Assembly: GCA_030053945.1 (NCBI GenBank)
Contig: JASGCW010000001.1
Coordinates: forward strand, 138,148-202,147
DNA length: 64,000 bases
DNA from: Limnohabitans sp.
GTDB lineage: Bacteria; Bacteroidota; Bacteroidia; Flavobacteriales; Flavobacteriaceae
Direction of reading: 5' to 3'
The notes below the pieces were generated by a model that searched no databases, was not told the DNA's origin, and saw only the letters and a list, made by a program, of their open reading frames with translations. Both the position numbers and the translations under genes were made by a program. Shown piece after piece: positions 26,320-34,985 of the stretch (positions are counted from its first letter, which is position 1; every line of letters starts with the position of its first letter).

Positions 26320-28485
26320 ATGAGATCATTTAAATTAATTGCATTTTTATTTTTCACCACTTCCATTTCCTTATTTGGACAACAAGGAGGTATGTGGATT
26401 CCTTCACTACTAAAAGGAATGAACGAAACCGAAATGAAAAACCTTGGAATGAAAATATCTGCCGAAGATATTTATTCAGTAAACAAATCCAGCTTAAAAG
26501 ATGCTGTACCTCATTTTGATGGAGGATGTACTGCAGAGGTTATTTCACCTAAAGGTCTAATCCTTACCAACCATCATTGCGGATATAACAATATCCAAAG
26601 TCACTCTACAGTCGAACATGATTATTTAACAAATGGTTTTTGGGCTTACAAAATGGAAGAAGAACTCCCAAACAAAGACTTGTTTGTAACATTTATTGTT
26701 CGAATCGAAGATGTAACATCAAAAGTCTTAGAGGGTGTTACTTCTATTTCTACAGAAGCAGACAAACAAAAGAAAATTCAAGAAAACATTGCCATTTTAT
26801 CTAAAACACTACCTAAAGAGTCTTGGCAAGAAAATCAAATCAAGACTTTCTACGACGGAAATCAATATTTATTATTTGTGACTGAAACTTTTAAAGATGT
26901 TCGCTTGGTAGGTGCTCCACCAAGCTCAATAGGTAAGTTTGGTTCAGATACAGATAACTGGGTTTGGCCACGTCACACAGGGGATTTTTCTCTTTTCCGT
27001 ATTTATGCCGACAAGAATAATCATCCTGCAGAATATTCAAAAGACAATATCCCTTATTCACCTAAACATTATTTTCCTATTTCTATCAAAGGTGTACAAG
27101 AAAATGATTTTACAATGGTGATGGGGTATCCAGGACGTACTCAAGAATATCTACCAAGTTATGCAGTAGAGCAAATTGTGAATACTTTGAATCCTGCTAA
27201 AGTTGAAGTTCGTGATATTGCATTAAAAGTTCAAGACGGTTTTATGCGTAAAGACCCTGCAATAAAAATTCAATATGCCTCAAAATATGCCTCGGTTGCA
27301 AATTATTGGAAAAAATGGTCTGGAGAAACAAAAGGTCTAAAAAAAGCCAATGCCATCCAAGCGAAACAAAGATTTGAGGCAGATTTTCTACAAAAGGTAG
27401 CAAAAGCAGGAAAGCAAGCAGAATACGGGAATCTTTTAGAGGATTTTAAAACCAATTATTCAAACATTAAAGAATATGCTTTAGCTCGAGACTATTTCAC
27501 TGAAGTAGTTATGCGCAACTGTGAGATTTTAACTTTCGGATATAAGCTATACCAACTAGAACAAATTCTCAATTCTAAAGGAGAACAAACTTTTAATGAC
27601 AAAAAAAACAACTTAATTCAAGCTTTAGAGGGATCGTACAAGGATTTTAATGCACAAGTTGATGAAAAAGTATTTGAACAACTAATACGTATCTATGCAA
27701 CTAAATCACCAAAGCAATTTCTACCTACAACATTAGCTAACATAAATACCGCTGAATTAACTTCAGATATTTTCAAAAATTCGAAATTAACTTCTTACTC
27801 TGGTTTAAAAGAATTACTGGATGGCGATTCAAAATCAGTTATTGAAAAACTGAATCAAGATAAAGGATTTGTTTTAGTAAAATCTATTGCTGAGGCTTAC
27901 GATAAAAATGTTGCTCCACGTTGGACAGAAATGAATCTAAAAAACATTGCTTTACAACGAAGCTATATGAAAGCGATAATAGAACTGAGTCCAAAATCAG
28001 CTCGAATTTTCCCAGATGCAAACAGTACACTTCGTGTAACCTATGGAAAAGTAAAAGGATATAAGCCATCTGATGCGGTTATCTACTCACCATTTACAAC
28101 TTTAGATGGTGTAATGGAAAAATACATACCAGGAGATTATGAATTTGATGTACCTAAAAAACTAATTGATTTATATAATTCAAAAGATTTTGGACAGTAT
28201 GGCGACAAGAATGGTAAAATGCCAGTAGCATTCATTGCTACAAATCATACCACTGGAGGAAACTCTGGTTCCCCTGCTCTAGATGCTAATGGTAATCTTA
28301 TAGGATTAAATTTTGACCGTGTTTGGGAAGGCACTATGAGTGACATTTATTATAGTCCAGACATTTGCAGAAATATTATGGTAGATGCTCGTTACGTCTT
28401 ATTTATTATCGATAAGTTTGCAGGAGCTAAAAATTTGATTGAAGAAATGAAAATCATAAAAACGACACCAAGTAAAAACAAATAG
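26320..28485 (+). CDS. S46 dipeptidyl peptidase, DPP11-like (Asp/Glu-specific)
   Basis: A 721-residue periplasmic serine peptidase with signal peptide (1-20, ending SLFGQ). The catalytic triad is visible: His85 or His86 in TNHHCGY, Asp222 in RHTGDFS, and Ser649 in GGNSGSPALD. The residue 18 positions after the nucleophile is Arg667 in NFDRVWEG. An Arg at this place marks DPP11 (acidic P1 specificity) in Porphyromonas, where DPP7 has Gly. It should release dipeptides ending in Asp or Glu for nutrition. It stands alone and ends in a strong terminator. Confidence 0.93.
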   Translation: MRSFKLIAFLFFTTSISLFGQQGGMWIPSLLKGMNETEMKNLGMKISAEDIYSVNKSSLKDAVPHFDGGCTAEVISPKGLILTNHHCGYNNIQSHSTVEHDYLTNGFWAYKMEEELPNKDLFVTFIVRIEDVTSKVLEGVTSISTEADKQKKIQENIAILSKTLPKESWQENQIKTFYDGNQYLLFVTETFKDVRLVGAPPSSIGKFGSDTDNWVWPRHTGDFSLFRIYADKNNHPAEYSKDNIPYSPKHYFPISIKGVQENDFTMVMGYPGRTQEYLPSYAVEQIVNTLNPAKVEVRDIALKVQDGFMRKDPAIKIQYASKYASVANYWKKWSGETKGLKKANAIQAKQRFEADFLQKVAKAGKQAEYGNLLEDFKTNYSNIKEYALARDYFTEVVMRNCEILTFGYKLYQLEQILNSKGEQTFNDKKNNLIQALEGSYKDFNAQVDEKVFEQLIRIYATKSPKQFLPTTLANINTAELTSDIFKNSKLTSYSGLKELLDGDSKSVIEKLNQDKGFVLVKSIAEAYDKNVAPRWTEMNLKNIALQRSYMKAIIELSPKSARIFPDANSTLRVTYGKVKGYKPSDAVIYSPFTTLDGVMEKYIPGDYEFDVPKKLIDLYNSKDFGQYGDKNGKMPVAFIATNHTTGGNSGSPALDANGNLIGLNFDRVWEGTMSDIYYSPDICRNIMVDARYVLFIIDKFAGAKNLIEEMKIIKTTPSKNK

Positions 28486-28487
28486 CC

Positions 28488-28513
28488 AAAAGCCCTGAAA
28501 AATCAGGGCTTTT
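28488..28513 (+). terminator. Terminator of the S46 peptidase gene
   Basis: AAAAGCCCTGA, short A-rich loop, TCAGGGCTTTT, then T-rich sequence. Confidence 0.93.
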
Positions 28514-28630
28514 ATATTTTTTTATACCTTAAAAAGTTTTTGGCACGCAATTTGAAAAATACCTTATCGTTGGCAAAGAATATTTTTTTAATTTTTTTTT
28601 CAAAAAAAGTTTTACATATTAAAAAATTTA

Positions 28631-28638
28631 TATCTTTG
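28631..28638 (+). promoter_or_regulatory. Promoter -7 element of the Ala-rich lipoprotein gene
   Basis: TATCTTTG matches TAnnTTTG and lies 37 bp before the ATG. The -33 position is T-rich but has no exact TTG at 17-23 bp. Confidence 0.6.
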
Positions 28639-28675
28639 CGACGAATTAATAATTAACCTTTTATAATTAAGTAAG

Positions 28676-28912
28676 ATGAAAAAAGTTGTTTTAAGCTTAG
28701 CATTCGTTGCTGCTGTATTAGTTTCTTGTAAAGATAAAGCTGCTGAAGCTCCAGCTGCTGATACTACAATGACTGAAGCTGTTGATACTGCTGCTGCTGC
28801 TGTTGATACTGCTGCTGCTACTGTTGATACTGCTGCTGCTGCTGCTACTGAAGCTGCTGCTGCTACTACAGAAGAAGCTGCTAAAGAAGTTAAAGAAGAA
28901 GTAAAAAAATAA
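28676..28912 (+). CDS. Ala-rich low-complexity lipoprotein (paralog of 17730-18014)
   Basis: A 78-residue lipoprotein: lipobox LVSC (Cys18), then repeats of the heptad-like unit AVDTAAA and TEAAAAT, ending EEAAKEVKEEVKK. The signal peptide (MKKVVLSLAFVAA) and the design match the lipoprotein at 17730-18014. The repeat is encoded by near-pure GCT, GAT, ACT codons in a 21-bp unit, so copy number could vary by slippage. It should be an extended amphipathic helix at the membrane. The function is unknown. Confidence 0.85.
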   Translation: MKKVVLSLAFVAAVLVSCKDKAAEAPAADTTMTEAVDTAAAAVDTAAATVDTAAAAATEAAAATTEEAAKEVKEEVKK

Positions 28913-28936
28913 TTAGATAACATCTAATATTTTTAC

Positions 28937-28968
28937 AAATCCCGACTATGTCGGGATTTCTTTTTTTA
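28937..28968 (+). terminator. Terminator of the Ala-rich lipoprotein gene
   Basis: AAATCCCGAC, loop TATG, TCGGGATTT (one mismatch at the base), then a T-run ending next to the convergent DUF1508 gene stop. Confidence 0.88.
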
Positions 28969-28969
28969 T

Positions 28970-29332
28970 TTAATCTGCAAAATTGATTTCTGGAAAAATC
29001 AATTCATTTGAAGAGAAATCTAAGATTTCAGAAACCGAAAGTGAACGAACAATTTCATCAATCCCTCTTTGCATCAAAAGCTGTGTAGTGTATTTTCTAC
29101 TAGCAGCCATCTCTTTTTTATCAATAATCAATCTAAAGTAAAACTTCCCTCCAGAAGTCTTAAACTTCATAAAGATTGCATCTTGAATTCTATCTTTTAT
29201 AAATTCAATATCTTCTTCACATTCAAATCGAAGTTCATAACTCGGACTGGTCAAAATAGTCTTACCCTTGCGAGACACAAACTCAAATTTAAATTCTTCC
29301 GAAACTTTCCTACTTATTACAAAAACACCCAT
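28970..29332 (-). CDS. DUF1508 (YegP-like) protein
   Basis: A 120-residue protein. The first half, FKFEFVSRKGKTILTSPSYE with ECEEDIEFIKDRIQ, resembles the small YegP/DUF1508 fold; the second half carries a further beta-hairpin and helix. DUF1508 proteins have no established biochemical role. It lies between the Ala-rich lipoprotein and the small PID-CTERM-like gene, convergent with the former. Confidence 0.6.
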   Translation of the reverse strand: MGVFVISRKVSEEFKFEFVSRKGKTILTSPSYELRFECEEDIEFIKDRIQDAIFMKFKTSGGKFYFRLIIDKKEMAASRKYTTQLLMQRGIDEIVRSLSVSEILDFSSNELIFPEINFAD

Positions 29333-29538
29333 TAATGCAAAAATAAGAATCTAATCATAAATATGCATTATCCATTTAATTAAGATATAAACAAATTAAT
29401 TTTTAAAGCAAGTTAAAAAAAGTTAAAAAAAATCATAAAAAAATATTAGAATAAATTGTTTGTATCATTTTTTTCACTTAATATTGTGAAAGTTATGAAT
29501 TTCTTCTTACACAGAAGATATAATTATACATTCAGATT

Positions 29539-29751
29539 ATGAAGTTTGCTCCAAAAAACACAAGCCTATTTTTACTAGCGTACCTGCTAGTGTCAAGTGT
29601 ATATGCAGCTCCACCAGCTGGAGGCCCACCACCACCTACACCACCTCCACCTCCTGGTTTACCAATTAATAACGGATTAGTTATACTATTAGTATTAGCA
29701 ATATTTTTGGGTTATTATTCATTAAAGAGACAAAAATTGAATTTAAAATAA
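29539..29751 (+). CDS. Small Pro-rich secreted protein with PID-CTERM-like tail
   Basis: A 70-residue protein with three parts: a signal peptide (about 1-23, ending VYAA), a Pro/Gly-rich stretch (PPAGGPPPPTPPPPPGLP) and a C-terminal membrane helix followed by basic residues (LKRQKLNLK). The break is PINNGLVILLVLA. This matches the small PID-CTERM putative sorting signal of Flavobacteriia, with PIN in place of PID. The mature product may be only the Pro-rich linker. It could be missed as too short by gene finders. Confidence 0.7.
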   Translation: MKFAPKNTSLFLLAYLLVSSVYAAPPAGGPPPPTPPPPPGLPINNGLVILLVLAIFLGYYSLKRQKLNLK

Positions 29752-29755
29752 AAAT

Positions 29756-29785
29756 AAAAGCTCCTTTACGGGAGCTTTTATTTTT
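29756..29785 (+). terminator. Terminator of the PID-CTERM-like gene
   Basis: AAAAGCTCC, loop TTTAC, GGGAGCTTTT, T-rich tail. It is next to the bioB stop codon on the other strand. Confidence 0.92.
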
Positions 29786-29807
29786 ATTTTAAACAAAACT
29801 TTGCGAA

Positions 29808-30890
29808 TTATTTTTTACTTGTTGCTTCTAAATTCCTTTCAATTGTGTGTCCTGGTCTTGACCATTTAGGTTTTTCTCCTAGAGATTCATATTTAGAATC
29901 ACAAGCCTCAACTGTTTTTGGCCGCATTAACTTTATAAATGGCTTTTGAGGCTCTAATCCTAGCAACTCAAACATAGCCATATCCTCATTTACATCTGGA
30001 TTAGGAGTTGTAAGCAACTTATCGCCCGCAAAAATAGAATTTGCTCCCGCAAAGAAGCACATTGCTTGACCTTCTCTACTCATATTAGTTCTACCAGCAG
30101 ACAATCTCACTTGTGTTTCTGGCATCACAATTCTTGTAGTTGCTACCATTCTAATCATCTCCCAAATTTCAACTGGTTTTTCTTCTTCCATAGGAGTTCC
30201 TTCAACAGCAACCAAAGCATTAATAGGCACTGATTCAGGTTGAGGACTTAATGTTGACAAAGCAACTAACATACCTGCTCTGTCTTCTACGCTTTCTCCC
30301 ATACCTATAATTCCACCACTGCAAACCGTTACATTAGTCTTACGAACGTTTTCTATAGTTTGTATCCTATCTTCAAATCCTCGAGTAGAAATTACTTCTT
30401 TATAATATTCTTCTGATGTATCTAAATTATGATTGTACGCATATAAACCAGCTTCCGCTAATCGATGTGCTTGATTTTCTGTAAGCATTCCAAGAGTACA
30501 ACACACTTCCATATCAAGCTTATTTATAGTTCTCACCATCTCAAGCACTTGATCAAACTCAGGTCCATCCTTCACATTTCTCCAAGCTGCCCCCATACAC
30601 ACACGAGATGAACCAGACTCTTTAGCTCTAAGAGCCTGCGCCTTTACTTGTTGTACAGACATTAAATCATTTCCTTCAATATTTGTATGATAACGGGCTG
30701 CTTGTGGACAATATCCACAATCTTCTGGACACCCTCCAGTTTTTATAGACAACAAAGTAGATACTTGAACCACATTGGGGTTATGATATTGCCTATGAAT
30801 TGTTGCAGCCTCATATAACAAATCCATTAATGGTTTGTTATAAATTGCTATTATTTCTTCTTTTGTCCAATTATTTCTTATAGTACTCAT
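29808..30890 (-). CDS. bioB: Biotin synthase BioB
   Basis: A 360-residue radical-SAM enzyme. CPEDCGYC (Cys54, Cys58, Cys61) binds the 4Fe-4S cluster that activates SAM; further Cys residues in VCCTLGML and VCSGGIIGMGE supply the 2Fe-2S sulfur source site. It converts dethiobiotin to biotin. No other bio genes are nearby. The gene is downstream of a small membrane-protein gene on the same strand, with 46 bp between. Confidence 0.96.
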   Translation of the reverse strand: MSTIRNNWTKEEIIAIYNKPLMDLLYEAATIHRQYHNPNVVQVSTLLSIKTGGCPEDCGYCPQAARYHTNIEGNDLMSVQQVKAQALRAKESGSSRVCMGAAWRNVKDGPEFDQVLEMVRTINKLDMEVCCTLGMLTENQAHRLAEAGLYAYNHNLDTSEEYYKEVISTRGFEDRIQTIENVRKTNVTVCSGGIIGMGESVEDRAGMLVALSTLSPQPESVPINALVAVEGTPMEEEKPVEIWEMIRMVATTRIVMPETQVRLSAGRTNMSREGQAMCFFAGANSIFAGDKLLTTPNPDVNEDMAMFELLGLEPQKPFIKLMRPKTVEACDSKYESLGEKPKWSRPGHTIERNLEATSKK

Positions 30891-30936
30891 ATACTTATTT
30901 ATATGGCACCAAAAATAAGGATTTCCAATTAATTTA

Positions 30937-31374
30937 TTAATCTTTTATAGGTTTATCTTTCCAATATTGCATCAAAGTAAATGCTATAATAACAGAAGAA
31001 GCAATACCTTCAAAAAGCAAACCGATACAGTACTTATAAATTGACGGTTCGGCTCCAAAAAGAAAATTTTGTGATAATCTAGCTAAATATGGTGTCCCTC
31101 CTTTAAAATTAATATAGATATACAATCCTGCCACACTAAGACCAACTCCAATTAGAGAAGTCAAAGTTAAAGAAACGAGATTCTCTAAATAATCTGTTTT
31201 TCCAAATAAATAATTAGACTTAATTACCTTATTTAAAAAATAAATCACAATAAAAATATTCAATATTCTCATCAAAAAAATATGAGAAAGCCCGAATATT
31301 TCCATTAGCAAAAAATAAATTCCAATGGCAATAAAAATTTGAGTGCCGTAATTCAGTTCTTTTGAAGTGTTCAT
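30937..31374 (-). CDS. Uncharacterised small membrane protein
   Basis: A 145-residue protein with about four hydrophobic segments (near 15-35, 38-55, 75-100, 115-135) and no recognisable motif. I chose ATG 31374; a TTG at 31434 opens 20 more residues without signal. It lies between tRNA-Ala and bioB on the same strand. The sequence gives no functional hint. Confidence 0.6.
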   Translation of the reverse strand: MNTSKELNYGTQIFIAIGIYFLLMEIFGLSHIFLMRILNIFIVIYFLNKVIKSNYLFGKTDYLENLVSLTLTSLIGVGLSVAGLYIYINFKGGTPYLARLSQNFLFGAEPSIYKYCIGLLFEGIASSVIIAFTLMQYWKDKPIKD

Positions 31375-31455
31375 AACTTTGAAATTTAGTAGTTCTAGTC
31401 TCTCAAAGTTAATTAATAAATTACTGAAATACAATTATTTAACAAAAAACAAAAG

Positions 31456-31529
31456 TGGAGAATACCGGATTCGAACCGGTCGCCTCTACGCTGCCAGCGT
31501 AGCGCTCTAGCCAAATGAGCTAATCCCCC
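31456..31529 (-). tRNA. tRNA-Ala (anticodon GGC)
   Basis: The minus strand folds as a 74-nt cloverleaf: acceptor GGGGGAT with ATTCTCC, anticodon stem CTACG/CGTAG with loop CTGGCAG, T-arm GACCGG TTCGAAT CCGGT. The acceptor has the G3-U70 pair that identifies alanine tRNAs. CCA is not encoded. A TATATTTG -7 element lies just upstream on the same strand (31546-31539). Confidence 0.97.
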
Positions 31530-31591
31530 ATTTTATTTCAAATATAGTGTTTTTATACATTTATATTTATTTTTGATAAAAAATACAAAAA

Positions 31592-31924
31592 ATGTCAACA
31601 GATATTACCATCAAAATTACGGACAGAGAAGGAATATTACACGAAGTTCAAGCACCTACAGATATGAATATGAGTATTATGGAACTTGTTAGAGCTTATG
31701 AATTAGCACCTGAAGGCACTATAGGTATTTGTGGCGGCATGGCTATGTGCGCCTCTTGTCAATGTTATATTTTGAATGACACAACACTACCCGAAAAAAA
31801 TCCAGACGAGGAAGCAATGTTATGGGAAGCTTTTAATGTAAAAGAAAATAGTCGTTTAGGTTGTCAAATACATATCACTCCTGAAATTGACGGACTAGAA
31901 ATTGAGTTAGCACCCGCGGAGTAA
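31592..31924 (+). CDS. 2Fe-2S ferredoxin (adrenodoxin/ISC type)
   Basis: A 110-residue ferredoxin with the ligand set Cys47, Cys53, Cys56 (CGGMAMCASC) and Cys91 (RLGCQIHI), the adrenodoxin-type spacing. It likely supplies electrons to Fe-S assembly or to a monooxygenase-type partner. It stands alone, divergent from tRNA-Ala, and ends 1 bp from the convergent phosphoesterase stop. Confidence 0.92.
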   Translation: MSTDITIKITDREGILHEVQAPTDMNMSIMELVRAYELAPEGTIGICGGMAMCASCQCYILNDTTLPEKNPDEEAMLWEAFNVKENSRLGCQIHITPEIDGLEIELAPAE

Positions 31925-31925
31925 T

Positions 31926-32825
31926 CTATTTATAATCTTCCAACCTTTCAGGTCTATGAATATATTCTTTTACAATTTGAAGAACACCATCATCTTTTGT
32001 ATCAATGAACCATTTTATTAAAGCAATTTTCCCTTCCTCAATCTCAATCCCAGTAATAGAACGAGGATGAACACAGCTTCCGTCATTAAAATAATTGGCT
32101 TGACCATCATCAGGAGTAGAAAAACGAGGACGATGGGTGTGTCCAGTAATAGTTATTTTATTACCATTATTAATAATCCATTCTTTTATTCTTTCCTCTA
32201 CTTTGATTAGCTCAACATAGTTTTTAGCTGGACTTGTTGGGTCTTTAATACCCCAAATCTGCAAAGGCTTCCACAACACTCGAACTAAAAATTGATTTAT
32301 TTTCCAACCTACATAATTCATAAAATCGGCTTGATGTCCATGTGTCAAAAACAACTCTTGCTTCGTTTCTTCATTTACCAAAACAACACCTTCATAATAT
32401 TTAAGCCCAGGCATTAACGATACTTTTGTCCCTAAATTAGTATCAAAAAAATCGCTAAAACTTCTTTCCACATTCTTTGGGTTTCTAAAATACATATCGT
32501 GATTTCCCCAAATCATATTTAATCTTTTGTCCAAATAAAATTTTTGAAGCAACAAAAAAACATTTTTATTCGCTTCGAAAATATCTTTAAAAAATAAATT
32601 TTCCCAAAGCTCATCTCCATCACCTAACTCTATGTAATGAAATCCATTTTTATAATAATGATTTAATGCATGAAAGTAGATATTTCTATTATTAGCAAAA
32701 TCATCCGCGAAACTTCCATCACTACGATGGCAATCGCTAAATAAAATAAATTTAGACGAATTGTTAAACGAAATTCTTTTAGCCTCTTTGTATGCTTTAT
32801 CTAGTCGTTTTTGTGAAGAAAACAT
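31926..32825 (-). CDS. Calcineurin-like metallophosphoesterase (LpxH2-like)
   Basis: A 299-residue metal-dependent hydrolase. Motifs: LFSDCHRSDGS, ELGDGDELWEN, MIWGNHDMYF, LTHGHQADFM, and ITGHTHRPRF. They resemble the LpxH-like phosphoesterases, but a typical LpxH is already present at 11804-12565. This one may act on another pyrophosphate or be redundant. It starts 15 bp after the DUF3050 gene stop on the same strand. Confidence 0.78.
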   Translation of the reverse strand: MFSSQKRLDKAYKEAKRISFNNSSKFILFSDCHRSDGSFADDFANNRNIYFHALNHYYKNGFHYIELGDGDELWENLFFKDIFEANKNVFLLLQKFYLDKRLNMIWGNHDMYFRNPKNVERSFSDFFDTNLGTKVSLMPGLKYYEGVVLVNEETKQELFLTHGHQADFMNYVGWKINQFLVRVLWKPLQIWGIKDPTSPAKNYVELIKVEERIKEWIINNGNKITITGHTHRPRFSTPDDGQANYFNDGSCVHPRSITGIEIEEGKIALIKWFIDTKDDGVLQIVKEYIHRPERLEDYK

Positions 32826-32840
32826 AAATATGTATTTATG

Positions 32841-33620
32841 CTAAAGATAATTCTTTTTTTCTATCTCTTTTTCTATAGCATCCCATAGAGCTATACGTTT
32901 TTCAAGAGCTTCAACAGCAACCTCTTCCATTTCTTTCCATTTAATCACATCCTCTTGCGCTAATTCTTCAATCATTTTCATCGCCATAGGTCCATGCTCG
33001 TCAGCATCTAGTTCGATATGTCTTTCAAAATAATAAATCAACTTAGACAAATCAACCTCTGGAAAACTCACTTTGAACTCTTTCAAAATTTCTGTAAACA
33101 TTGAAGGTATCAAATCCTCTCTACCAAAAGTAAAAGCAGAAGCTATTTCATGTGCTTGTCCTCTTTCAATAACTTTGAAAGTAAAAGTCAAAAAATCTTT
33201 TACAGCCTCATCTAACTTACTATTTTTAATTGCGATAAAGATATTTTTTGTCGCCTGAACATCTGCTAAAAATTCTTTTATTTCTATAGTTGAAGATTTA
33301 CAATCCTCTATAGCTTCAATATACATTTCATAATGACTTAATCTTCTTCCGTCTAATGAAAGATCTGATTCTTCAGCTAAAACTATCTCATTTATCAAAT
33401 ATCGTGTCTCAGTATTAACTGTAGGAAACCACGGGGTCAGCGTACAAGTTAATTTTTGTTGTAAAGCTTTTAGCAAGGACATAAAATCCCACACGGCATA
33501 AATATGTATTTCTAAAAAAGAATTTAAATCATCTATTGACTTAATTTTTTTATAAAGTGTGTGATTAAGTAAAATATCTTTTTGAGGTTGGATACTATTA
33601 TGAATTGTCTGAATACTCAT
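32841..33620 (-). CDS. DUF3050 family protein
   Basis: A 259-residue, all-helical protein from ATG 33620 (a TTG at 33638 is also open). It matches the DUF3050 pattern: AVWDFMSLLKALQQKLT, SHYEMYIEAIEDC, GQAHEIASAFTFGRE, and YYFERHIELDADEHGPMA. The conserved His, Glu and Asp residues suggest a heme-oxygenase-like or TENA-like di-metal helical fold. The substrate is unknown. It lies upstream of the phosphoesterase in the same transcript. Confidence 0.8.
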   Translation of the reverse strand: MSIQTIHNSIQPQKDILLNHTLYKKIKSIDDLNSFLEIHIYAVWDFMSLLKALQQKLTCTLTPWFPTVNTETRYLINEIVLAEESDLSLDGRRLSHYEMYIEAIEDCKSSTIEIKEFLADVQATKNIFIAIKNSKLDEAVKDFLTFTFKVIERGQAHEIASAFTFGREDLIPSMFTEILKEFKVSFPEVDLSKLIYYFERHIELDADEHGPMAMKMIEELAQEDVIKWKEMEEVAVEALEKRIALWDAIEKEIEKKNYL

Positions 33621-33642
33621 TTCTAAAAATTTACACAAAATT

Positions 33643-33674
33643 AAAAATGCCTCCTGAATTAAGGAAGCATTTTA
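33643..33674 (-). terminator. Terminator of the acyl-CoA dehydrogenase gene
   Basis: On the minus strand AATGCTTCC pairs with GGAGGCATT through a U-G wobble, then TTTTTA. In the plus direction the same spot is a mismatch, so the minus direction is favoured. Confidence 0.78.
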
Positions 33675-33697
33675 AATCAAATTTATCTATTGTTTAA

Positions 33698-34876
33698 TTA
33701 CTTAAAAGCTGGAAAACCTGTAACATCCATACCTGTAATTAACAAGTGAATATCGTGAGTACCTTCATAAGTAACAACCGATTCTAAATTCATCATATGA
33801 CGCATAATAGAATATTCACCTGTAATACCCATACCTCCTAACATTTGACGTGCATCACGAGCAATAGTCAATGCCATATCAACATTATTACGTTTAGCCA
33901 TAGAAATTTGAGCTGAAGTAGCTCTACCTTCATTACGAAGAACACCTAATCTCCAAGTCAACAATTGTGCTTTAGTGATTTCAGTAATCATTTCTGCTAA
34001 TTTCTTTTGTTGCAATTGTGTTGCTCCAATAGGTTTGTCAAACTGAATACGCTCTTTTGAATAACGCAAAGCAGTATCATAACAATCCATTGCAGCTCCT
34101 ATAGCACCCCAAGCAATACCATAACGAGCAGAATCTAAACATCCTAGTGGAGCTCCTAAGCCTGATTTATTAGGCAATAAGTTTTCTTTAGGCACTTTTA
34201 CATTGTCAAAAATTAACTCACCTGTTGCAGACGCACGAAGCGACCATTTGTTATGAGTTTCTGGTGTTGAAAAACCTTCCATACCTCTTTCAACGATCAA
34301 ACCGTGAATACGACCTTCTTCATTTTTAGCCCAAACCACCGCAACTTGAGCAAAAGGAGCGTTAGAAATCCACATTTTTGCCCCATTTAAAAGATAGTGG
34401 TCACCCATATCTTTAAAATTAGTTACCATCCCTCCTGGATTAGACCCAAAGTCTGGTTCTGTTAGACCAAAACAACCTATCCACTCACCTGTTGCTAATT
34501 TTGGCAAATATTTCATTCTTTGCTCTTCGTTTCCATATTTCCAAATAGGGTACATAACTAACGAAGATTGTACTGATGATGTAGAACGAACTCCAGAATC
34601 ACCACGTTCTATTTCTTGCATAATTAGTCCGTAAGAAATTTGGTCTAATCCAGCACCACCATATTCAACAGGAATATAAGGACCAAAACCTCCAATTTCT
34701 CCCAAACCTTTTACAATTTGATGTGGGAATTCCGCTCTTTGAGCGTATTCTTCTATAATGGGAGAAACTTCTTTCTTTACCCAAGCACGAGCTGCGTCGC
34801 GTACTAATTTATGCTCTTCTGATAATAAATCGTCTAATAAGTAATAATCAGGCGATTGAAATAAATCTGGTTTCAT
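33698..34876 (-). CDS. Acyl-CoA dehydrogenase, glutaryl-CoA dehydrogenase-like
   Basis: A 392-residue flavoenzyme. FAD and substrate motifs: CFGLTEPDFGSNPGGM, WISNAPFAQVAVVW, RYGIAWGAIGAAMDCY, ARQMLGGMGITGEYS, and the catalytic Glu in ESVVTYEGTHDIH. The YGGAGLDQISYG and WxxGA-A stretches match glutaryl-CoA dehydrogenases. It probably oxidises glutaryl-CoA or a short acyl-CoA in lysine or fatty-acid breakdown. It is the first gene of a minus-strand series but has its own terminator. Confidence 0.88.
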   Translation of the reverse strand: MKPDLFQSPDYYLLDDLLSEEHKLVRDAARAWVKKEVSPIIEEYAQRAEFPHQIVKGLGEIGGFGPYIPVEYGGAGLDQISYGLIMQEIERGDSGVRSTSSVQSSLVMYPIWKYGNEEQRMKYLPKLATGEWIGCFGLTEPDFGSNPGGMVTNFKDMGDHYLLNGAKMWISNAPFAQVAVVWAKNEEGRIHGLIVERGMEGFSTPETHNKWSLRASATGELIFDNVKVPKENLLPNKSGLGAPLGCLDSARYGIAWGAIGAAMDCYDTALRYSKERIQFDKPIGATQLQQKKLAEMITEITKAQLLTWRLGVLRNEGRATSAQISMAKRNNVDMALTIARDARQMLGGMGITGEYSIMRHMMNLESVVTYEGTHDIHLLITGMDVTGFPAFK

Positions 34877-34985
34877 CTGTTTGATTTTATAGAGTACAAA
34901 AATAAAGAAAGATTTTTAACAATTCAACGAACAAATGTTATAATTTTTATTAGCATTTTTATAAATTAGCAATTGGTTTTTTTCT

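Noticed and set aside
28612..28923. 103-codon minus-strand ORF over the Ala-rich lipoprotein
   Set aside because: It is the antisense of GCT repeats, which are open in several frames; the plus-strand lipoprotein has a lipobox, promoter and terminator.
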